64,000 nucleotides of DNA from Chloropicon primus. Taxonomy: Eukaryota; Chlorophyta; Chloropicophyceae; Chloropicales; Chloropicaceae. The stretch spans positions 248,001-312,000 of the forward strand of contig CP060765.1 of NCBI GenBank assembly GCA_023205875.1, given 5' to 3'. Each line of letters starts with the position of its first letter. Positions within the stretch are counted from its first letter, which is position 1. This document shows positions 57,784-64,000 of this stretch, piece after piece. The notes beneath the pieces are model-generated. The model did not search any database and had not been told where the DNA came from. It was given only the letters and a program-made list of their open reading frames with translations. A program made the translations under genes and the position numbers.

Positions 57784-57842
<59 letters not shown>
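57774..57842. repeat. Compound (CA)n(GA)n microsatellite just upstream of a start codon
   Basis: A CA run at about 57774-57816 passes into a GA run ending at 57842, 25 bp before the ATG of the Kelch gene. It is the same arrangement as at 11022-11064. Confidence 0.9.
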
Positions 57843-57867
57843 ACTTTGAGAGGACCACCCGAGCTCG

Positions 57868-59304
57868 ATGGTGCTGGAGACTTTGTTTTCCGACTTCAAA
57901 GTCAGCGCCCACGTGGACGAGAATGAAGCGAGCCCGAGCCCTGGACCGAGGTGGGCTCACACCTTCAGTGCCCTCCACGAGATAGGAGAGGCTTATCTTA
58001 TCGGTGGGGTGACGTCCGCAAAGGACTTGAGTGCATTAGACGAGTCGGTCTACTGCTTGAACTTGCGGACTCTCAAGTGGGAGGAAGTGGAGACAGAGAA
58101 GGGGACAGAGTGTGGGGTCTGCTCAAGGCGAGCCTTCCACACCACGACGCAGGTGAGCGACTACGAGCTCGTTGTCTTCGGGGGCTGGACAGGGATCAAG
58201 GAGCGGGACAATGCTGTGTACGTGTTCAATGCTCTGAAGAGGGAGTGGACGTTTCCGCAAATATCAGGGAGGACGAAGCCTGAGCCGAGGCAAGGGCACT
58301 CGGCAACCAAAATAAATGCCGCGGACATCGCGGTGTACGGCGGATGGAGCGGGGAAAGCTTCTGCGACTCGCTGTACATCCTTGACACTTGCGCCTGGTC
58401 TTGGACGAAGGTTGAGACCTTTGGGATCAGCCCGCAGCTCGCGGATCACACCTGCTACATGAAGGAGTGGTGGTTGCACTTCAGCGGAGGCTTTGGCGCG
58501 GACGGCGAGAACGCCATGACGCACTCTCTGGACCTGGTGACCAAGGAATGGAGCGAGCAGGCAGAAAGCGGGAGGACGGCTCTGCTTGACTTTTCTTTGG
58601 ACAGGATAGCCGAGGTAGGCCAAAGTGAGCTCAGGATAGGACCGTACTTGGTGAGGTTCGGGGGGTGCGACGTCAGCAGCGGCCTGTACGAGGACAGGAA
58701 CTACTCTAATGTCTTAGAAGCCAGGCAGATTCGTGGAGGCGAGGACGCCAAGATCCCGTCAAAGGCGACGCACCACAACCGAGCTTCGAGCTCGGACGTG
58801 AATTATGGGCCAGTCCAGGTGGACCTCATCTCCCCGAGGGCGTACCACTCGTGCACCCAGGCTTCAAAGTTCTGTGTCCTGGCGTATGGGGGGCGAGACA
58901 AGGCCCAAGCTTTTGGTGACTTGTGGATCATCATGCTCCCGGAGAAGATTGTTTTGGACCAGCAGGCGGGCAGCAAGACCGAGTCGAGGTCAGTTGAGCC
59001 CAACGAAGTCGTCCTGCATTCGAGAGTCCACCCGTCGCTGCTCCAAGGGACCGCCAGGGAGGAAAGGCTGATAGAGAGGCACGTGGCCAGGTCTCAAATC
59101 ACGGACCTGGTGTCTGACCTGAGGAACTCGGTGGCGGACAAGGACACGAACCTCAAGCTGGAGCGGATGAACCACAGAAATAAGATCGAGTGGCTCAAAG
59201 AACAAATCGAGAGCGTCCAGACCGACCTTCAAAAGCTTCACAGCTACAAGGAATCTCTTGACCAGGTTCAGCAGCTGGAATCGGGCGAAGGGAATGAGGA
59301 GTAA
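57868..59304 (+). CDS. Kelch-repeat beta-propeller protein with C-terminal coiled coil
   Basis: The protein has 478 residues and no introns. About six kelch repeats are visible, for example EAYLIGGVTSAKDLSALDES, ELVVFGGWTGIKERDN, DIAVYGGWSGESFCDSLYI and FCVLAYGGRDKAQAFGDLWI. They carry the Gly-Gly and the spaced Tyr/Trp residues of propeller blades. Residues from about 395 are helical, and a coiled coil (LKLERMNHRNKIEWLKEQIE) ends the protein. No BTB, F-box or phosphatase domain is attached. The role is probably protein-protein interaction; acyl-CoA-binding or Rab9-effector-like kelch proteins share this plain layout. The region from 56826 to 57867 upstream serves this gene and the Csm1-like gene. 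On the Kelch side it carries a tandem repeat and a CA/GA microsatellite rather than a clear promoter element. Confidence 0.8.
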   Translation: MVLETLFSDFKVSAHVDENEASPSPGPRWAHTFSALHEIGEAYLIGGVTSAKDLSALDESVYCLNLRTLKWEEVETEKGTECGVCSRRAFHTTTQVSDYELVVFGGWTGIKERDNAVYVFNALKREWTFPQISGRTKPEPRQGHSATKINAADIAVYGGWSGESFCDSLYILDTCAWSWTKVETFGISPQLADHTCYMKEWWLHFSGGFGADGENAMTHSLDLVTKEWSEQAESGRTALLDFSLDRIAEVGQSELRIGPYLVRFGGCDVSSGLYEDRNYSNVLEARQIRGGEDAKIPSKATHHNRASSSDVNYGPVQVDLISPRAYHSCTQASKFCVLAYGGRDKAQAFGDLWIIMLPEKIVLDQQAGSKTESRSVEPNEVVLHSRVHPSLLQGTAREERLIERHVARSQITDLVSDLRNSVADKDTNLKLERMNHRNKIEWLKEQIESVQTDLQKLHSYKESLDQVQQLESGEGNEE

Positions 59305-59396
59305 AACAAAACCGAAAGAAAAAATATTATATGATACAGAATGATACAATATTGATTTTTGTTTGCCAGGCTATCTTACACCTCCTCCTCCTTCCT

Positions 59397-61299
59397 TCAC
59401 AGCTTACTCAAAAGGACCATGGTAAAGAAGAAGAGGGGAATGTACAAGTTGTCCAGGTGAGGCGTGAAGGCTTCCAGGAGACACATCCCAACGCAAAGGG
59501 CGACAAAGGTTGGGGTGCTGCCGATTAGCTGGCCACCGACCATGCGATCCCAAGTCAGCGCAAAGGCCACTGTCCCGAGTATGGCGGCACAAGTGCCCTC
59601 CAGGGTCTTCTTGGATCCTCTGCAGATTGCGAGTCTCCCAAAGTTCTTGCCCACCAAGACGCCCAGAACATCGGCGATGCCGAGGGCAAGAATCCCAGAG
59701 GACAAGAGGAGCAAGTCTGCCTCCTCGGTCTGAGCACGATCGTCGGAAGAAGCTGCGCGTATGTTGAACCAGAACGGCACGGACAACCCCAGCAACAGAG
59801 AAAGGTGGGAGAGGATCAGAGTCCCTGAGTCCCTCGAGTCCGTGAACCTTCCGAAGAAGGAGGTCATCCGTTCCGAGATTGAACTTTCCTTGCATTGTAT
59901 TCTCACAAACTCGCACAGGACCAGGGCGCACAGCACGCTTGCACTGCAAAACCTCAGCAGTGGCACCGCCTGTCCCGCCCCTTCCGCCCCGCCAGACTGT
60001 GCGTGGGTGTGCACGGCCGAGGCAAACACGGCAAGAGCTGCCACATGAAACAGCTTGCGCACCACGATGTTCGCCACGTACCCCCCCGTCGCCACGAGGG
60101 CGATCGCGGGTATCGCGATGCACACCACGCAGAACCAAAACAGGAGGAGGCGTACGTTTGACTCCACGCCGAGCAGGAGCAGGTCTGCCGTGCGAAATGC
60201 CTCCACCAGGCCCAGCATGCCCACGACGTACTGAAGGGCGATCAGGAAGCATATCGCAGCTGCGGTCACGACGCTTCGAAGGTCTTGGTGGTGAGACCCC
60301 GATAGACGCATCACTAGCGCGATGAACATCACCGAAGCGAACAGCAGCTGCCCTTGAACGAGGACTTTCACCCCGCCAGCGCAAGGAGCGGCCGCGCTCG
60401 GTGGCTCCTGATCCTCGAAGAACCAAGGGAAGTGCCAACCCAATTCAAATGGTAGAATTCCGCCCAGGGGCGCCAGAACCCAAGTCACCAGGGTCCAGAA
60501 CCTCGGCGGGGTTCCGGAGCTCCTCGGGCTCGGGTGATCCCAAACGTCCCCGCCCGGGGGGACGAACCACCTCGAGTGCCAGTCCATGAGGCACCACAGG
60601 ACCACGCAGACGCAGCCGTTGGAGATTAGGAGGGCGTCCCCGCTCGCGACTTGAAACCTGCCCTTGGCAAGGAGTCCCAACTCGGAGCAAAAGTAAGCGA
60701 GGGGGATGCAGATGGTTGTGAACCAGGTGTAAGTCTCCTGGAGGTGGTGCAGGTGCCCCAGGGCCTGGGCAACGGATATGAGGCAGGCCGCCTGGATTCC
60801 CGCTGACGCTCCCAACGCTCGCGCATGCTTCCAGTTCGACGCGGCGACGCTCAGGGACACGAAGGTCCCCAGGAGCTCCGGCATCAGCCTCGACCCGTCC
60901 CTCTCCGCATTGGCCCTCGAGGCGCCCGCGAGAGTCGCGAGGGTGAACGTGCCGAGCAGGTGACCCTGCGGGGAGCCCTCCTCGGCATCTATCGCTCCCG
61001 CCAGCGCCGCCGCGCAACCCAGGGAGAGCGTGAGCGAGGTCACCGCGGAAACGTGGACCTGAAGCGAGACAGGGAAGGGGGAGGTGCGCACGCCACGTCA
61101 GTCGAGCTCCTTCGAGGAGCTGAGGAGGAACAAAATAAAAAACGAACGGGCTTCTCACCTCACTTGGTTCTCCGACGACGGCTACGCTCGCCGCTCCGTT
61201 ATAAAAGGAGTACAGGCAGTACGTGGCGTACAGCGTCCCGAGGGCGAGGACGACGCTCTCCCCCCCGGAGGACCTCAAGAACGGAAGGCACTCGCGCAT
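59397..61299 (-). CDS. DOLK: Dolichol kinase (SEC59/DOLK family), two exons
   Basis: Exons are 61299-61159 and 61058-59397, giving 600 residues. The intron at 61059-61158 (100 bp) has donor GTGAGA and acceptor TCGCTTCAG and joins ...GEPSE to VHVSAV.... The protein is multi-pass, with about 14 hydrophobic segments. The C-terminal CTP-dependent kinase domain shows the family motifs: VVRKLFHVAALAVF, DVLGVLVGKNFGRL with RGSKKTLEGTCAAILGT, and EAFTPHLDNLYIPLFF. Length and long membrane-rich N-terminus fit DOLK, which phosphorylates dolichol with CTP at the ER for N-glycosylation. Plastid phytol or farnesol kinases are much shorter. The gene is convergent with the Kelch gene (92 bp between stops). 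Confidence 0.88.
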
Positions 61300-61349
61300 C
61301 CCTCCCGAGGGTATCCTCGCCTCTGCCTCTTCCAGTCCCCCAACCCTTT

Positions 61350-61418
61350 CGCGTCCTCAAATCCAAACCACGAAGCCAAATCTTTCGAGCGAGGGCTCTT
61401 TCGAAAGATCGAGAGACG
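61350..61418 (-). promoter_or_regulatory. Shared promoter element, copy 18, the most perfect palindrome (reads leftward)
   Basis: On the minus strand it reads ATCTTTCGA, 12 bases, then TCGAAAGATTTGG, with 9-base arms that are exact inverted repeats. A downstream GGATTTGAGGACGCGAAA follows, ending about 51 bp before the dolichol kinase start. Confidence 0.85.
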
Positions 61419-61640
61419 CTTGGTCTCCCTTTTCAACTCACCCTACCTCCCCTCGACCTCCCTCGCCCCCACTCCCTCCTAACCTCCGCCCCCTTCACCA
61501 GCCAAAACGATCGACGATCGCGATCGCCAAAATCACGTGTGCCTGGAGATTCTCTGCCCACCAAGAGCTCTGACGAAGAGGGAAACGTCTTTGCGCCAGT
61601 TTTAGGGACGTAGGGGCGACGCGAGGGGCAAAAAGGCCGG

Positions 61641-61868
61641 GGTCTTTCGAAAGTACGCTTCGATACCTTTCGAACGAGCCCTCGTTCGACCGTTTTCGCG
61701 CCCGGAGTGGTCGAGAGAATCCGCGCGACGACGGGGATTGAAGGTGTGGTCAGGGAGGGGAGGAGGGTTATCTGGAGAGAGAGAGAGCGAGGGAGAGAAG
61801 GTGAGAGGGGGAGGGTTGGGTAGACGGAATCCTTGTCTCGTGATCTTTCGAAAGAGCCCTAGGTCGAC
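61641..61868 (+). promoter_or_regulatory. Tandemly duplicated shared promoter element, copies 19 and 20 (read rightward)
   Basis: Copy 19 reads ACCTTTCGA, 12 bases, then TCGACCGTT (core CTTTC at 61667). Copy 20 reads GTCTCGTG then ATCTTTCGA, 12 bases, then TCGACCGCT (core at 61845). The cores are 178 bp apart. Copy 20 ends 52 bp before the start at 61920. An extra half-site, GTCTTTCGAAAG, sits just before copy 19. Confidence 0.85.
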
Positions 61869-61919
61869 CGCTTAGGCGCACGACGTCGGGATTGGTTCGC
61901 TACGAGAGGCTCAGCCGGG

Positions 61920-64000
61920 ATGATGACGGTGAGGCAGCGAGGCGTTGGCTGCTCCGCGGGGTGGTCGGGGGCGAGGAGGGCGCCCGGTGGGTGGAGGCCC
62001 GGCGAGGGGAGCGGACCTTGGCGGAGGAGGGCGCGGATCCGGGTGAGGGCGAGGGCCCTGGGGGGGCTGAGGCTGTTCTCGGAGTGGTGGGAGGTGGGTT
62101 TGAGGACGGAGGACAGGAGGGAGGACGCGAGGAGGGAGAGGGGGGAGACGGAGCCCAGCACCAGCGGATCTGAGAAGGAGAAGGCCGTCACCCTCCTGGA
62201 GTTTGTGAGGATCATGTTCGACCTCCTAAAACCGTACAAGGCCATGTTCGCTTTTGGCCTGGTGACGCTGTTCCTGGCCGCCGGGGCGGAGCTCATGCTG
62301 CCGCACTACACGGCTAAGACGATCTTCAGCATACAAAAGGGGAACACGGAGCTCTTCTACCACTGCATCAAGTGTCTTCTGGGTCTGTCCGTGGCCTTCA
62401 GCGTCACTGCCAGCATGCGAGGGATGACTTTCGGCTTCCTGAACCAGAGGTTCGTGTACAAGCTGAGGACGAAGCTGTTCGAGAACCTCCTTAGGCAGGA
62501 CATCACGTTCCACGACCAGTCGGACGTCGGCGTGCTCACGAGCAGGCTGACGTCGGACTGCAGCTCCATGTCCCGCATTTTGGGGATGAACATCAACCTG
62601 CTCATTCGGAACGTCTTCAAAACGATTGGAGGGGCGGCTTACCTGTGGGTCATGAGCCCCAGGTTCTTCGCCCAGACCCTAGTGTCCCTGCTGGTGATCC
62701 TGCTCATCAATGTCAAGTACGGGATCTACTCGAGGAAGGCGGCCACCACGGAACAGGAGCAGCTGGCACTGGGAAACCAGATAGCGACAGAGGTGCTCAC
62801 GCTGATTCGGACGGTGAGAATTTTCGGCACCGAGCCCAGGGAGCAGAGCAAGTACGCGAGGTCCCTGGAGCATCTCATCAGGATTGGCGCGAGGCAGATC
62901 GTGGCCTATGGAATGTTTCTCACCTCGGCCACGTTTTTGGTGAATGCCACGGAGGCTCTGTGCTTGCTCTACGGGGGGTGGTGCTGCTTGAGGGGAGAGA
63001 TCACCGCGGAGCAGCTGACGAGCTTCCTGTTCTACATTGAATTCGTGGTGCAGTCGGCCTTGGCGTCGTCCGAGCAGGTGGCCAACATCAACACGGCCGT
63101 GGGGTCGAGTGAGAGGGTGCTGACCTTGTTGAGGAGGAAACCAGATCAGCATCTCGCCGCGGGTGAAGAGGTAGAGGAGGAGGACCGGGGCTCAAAGCAA
63201 GAGATGCGCCGCCTGGAGGACTTCAAAGGGAATTTGGAGTTCAAGGACGTGAGCTTCACTTATCCCAACCTGAATCTGGGTGGTGCGGGGGGCCTCGGCG
63301 CGCAACAGGAGGTTGAGAAGGAGGAAGAGCCAAAGATGACTTTGAGAAAGATTAACTTGTCCCTCAAGCCGGGAACTGTCACTGCCCTGGTGGGCCCGTC
63401 TGGAGGGGGGAAGTCCACGCTGGTGGCGTTGCTCCAGTCCCTGTACCAGCCAACCTCTGGCCAGATCCTCGCAGACGGTGTTCCGATTGAAACCATTGAC
63501 CCCGAGTGGTACCGCTCTCAAATCGGTTACGTGGAACAGGAGCCAAAGCTCTTTGATCTGCCGATCGGGGAGAACGTGGAGTACGGAGCGAGGGAGTGGA
63601 CGGAGGGGGAGATTGTGCCGATTGACAAGGTCGCGGTAGAGAACGCGGCGAGGGAGGCCAATGCCCTGGAATTCATAGAGGATCTTCCGGAATACCTTGA
63701 CACTTGGGTCGGCAACTCGACGCTTAGCGGGGGTCAGAGGCAGAGGATCGCACTGGCGAGGGCCTTGATTCGTTCGCCGAAGATTCTCATCCTCGATGAG
63801 GCGACATCGGCCCTGGACGCCGAGAGCGAGTTCCAAGTCCAGAGGGCCCTGAACAAGGTCTTCAACCAGAAGGACAAGAGCGTCTTGGTCATCGCTCACA
63901 AGCTGTCCACGGTGACCAGCGCCGACAACATCCTGGTCCTCAAGGACGGCGAGGTCGTCGAGCAGGGAACTCACTTGGAGCTCACGGCCGCGGACGGGGT
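61920..64000 (+). CDS. ABCB-type half ABC transporter, probably organellar; cut by the window end
   Basis: The frame is open from the ATG at 61920 to the window end, giving at least 693 residues. The first 85 residues are very rich in Arg and Gly with few acidic residues until about 60, as in a plastid or mitochondrial targeting peptide. The membrane domain (about 95-400) has six spans and an intracellular loop with FENLLRQDITFHDQSDVGVL. The nucleotide-binding domain has Walker A VGPSGGGKSTLVALL, Q-loop VEQEPKLF, signature LSGGQRQRIALARALI, Walker B ILILDEATSALDAES and H-loop VIAHKLST. All catalytic residues are present. Closest layouts are TAP-like plant ABCB26 (plastid) and ABCB10-type mitochondrial half-transporters. 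The missing end should be only a few dozen residues. Confidence 0.9.
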   Translation, partial: MMTVRQRGVGCSAGWSGARRAPGGWRPGEGSGPWRRRARIRVRARALGGLRLFSEWWEVGLRTEDRREDARRERGETEPSTSGSEKEKAVTLLEFVRIMFDLLKPYKAMFAFGLVTLFLAAGAELMLPHYTAKTIFSIQKGNTELFYHCIKCLLGLSVAFSVTASMRGMTFGFLNQRFVYKLRTKLFENLLRQDITFHDQSDVGVLTSRLTSDCSSMSRILGMNINLLIRNVFKTIGGAAYLWVMSPRFFAQTLVSLLVILLINVKYGIYSRKAATTEQEQLALGNQIATEVLTLIRTVRIFGTEPREQSKYARSLEHLIRIGARQIVAYGMFLTSATFLVNATEALCLLYGGWCCLRGEITAEQLTSFLFYIEFVVQSALASSEQVANINTAVGSSERVLTLLRRKPDQHLAAGEEVEEEDRGSKQEMRRLEDFKGNLEFKDVSFTYPNLNLGGAGGLGAQQEVEKEEEPKMTLRKINLSLKPGTVTALVGPSGGGKSTLVALLQSLYQPTSGQILADGVPIETIDPEWYRSQIGYVEQEPKLFDLPIGENVEYGAREWTEGEIVPIDKVAVENAAREANALEFIEDLPEYLDTWVGNSTLSGGQRQRIALARALIRSPKILILDEATSALDAESEFQVQRALNKVFNQKDKSVLVIAHKLSTVTSADNILVLKDGEVVEQGTHLELTAADG

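Noticed and set aside
1-64000. Search for retroelements, DNA transposons and virus-like elements
   Set aside because: No reverse transcriptase, integrase, transposase, capsid or terminal-repeat signature was recognised in any translated frame or flank.

Overview
The window is nuclear DNA of a eukaryotic alga, most likely a small-genome green alga (prasinophyte grade). It holds nuclear genes for plastid proteins with simple Arg/Ala-rich transit peptides and no ER signal (plastid ribosomal protein PSRP-3, a GDT1/PAM71-type transporter). It also holds a calcium-dependent protein kinase with four EF-hands, an LSD1-type zinc-finger protein, a MADS-box gene and a TITAN9/Csm1-like gene. Genes are dense and mostly intronless. 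Introns, where present, are 78-178 bp with GTGAGT/GTAAGT-type donors and YAG acceptors. No retrotransposon, DNA transposon or virus-like element was recognised.

Layout. 0-10 kb: repeat DNA, a multi-pass membrane protein, a four-cNMP-domain protein, PSRP-3, a gamma-glutamyl-peptidase-like amidotransferase and a GAR-like coiled-coil protein. 10-20.5 kb: SFI1-like centrin-binding protein, MADS-box factor, LARP1, plastid GDT1. 20.5-31.3 kb: small unknown gene, haspin kinase, chromate transporter, p31comet-like protein, double HMG-box protein, small membrane protein. 31.3-43.9 kb: CDPK, thioredoxin-like membrane protein, histidine phosphatase, M14 carboxypeptidase, giant coiled-coil protein, HD-domain protein. 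43.9-64 kb: USP5/13-type deubiquitinase, ASPM-like spindle protein with a huge IQ array, LSD1-type zinc finger, Csm1-like kinetochore protein, Kelch protein, dolichol kinase, and an ABCB half-transporter cut by the window end.

Two organisational features stand out. First, the 28 genes alternate strand almost perfectly: 25 of 27 neighbouring pairs are convergent or divergent. Convergent ends are mostly 60-165 bp apart, so most upstream gaps are shared divergent promoters. Second, about twenty copies of one cis-element sit in those gaps. Its form is ATCTTTCSA, then exactly 12 variable bases, then TYG and a degenerate GATTTGG, often followed by GAGGATTTGAGG. All but one copy point toward the nearest gene start. 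The element is tandemly duplicated at 175-183 bp in three promoters, and unrelated intergenic repeats here have a similar period (178-188 bp).

Many genes act in mitosis or on microtubules: SFI1, haspin, p31comet, ASPM, Csm1-like, the GAR-like protein and possibly the large coiled-coil protein. The shared promoter element serves some of these and also housekeeping genes, so it looks like a general core promoter rather than a pathway switch.
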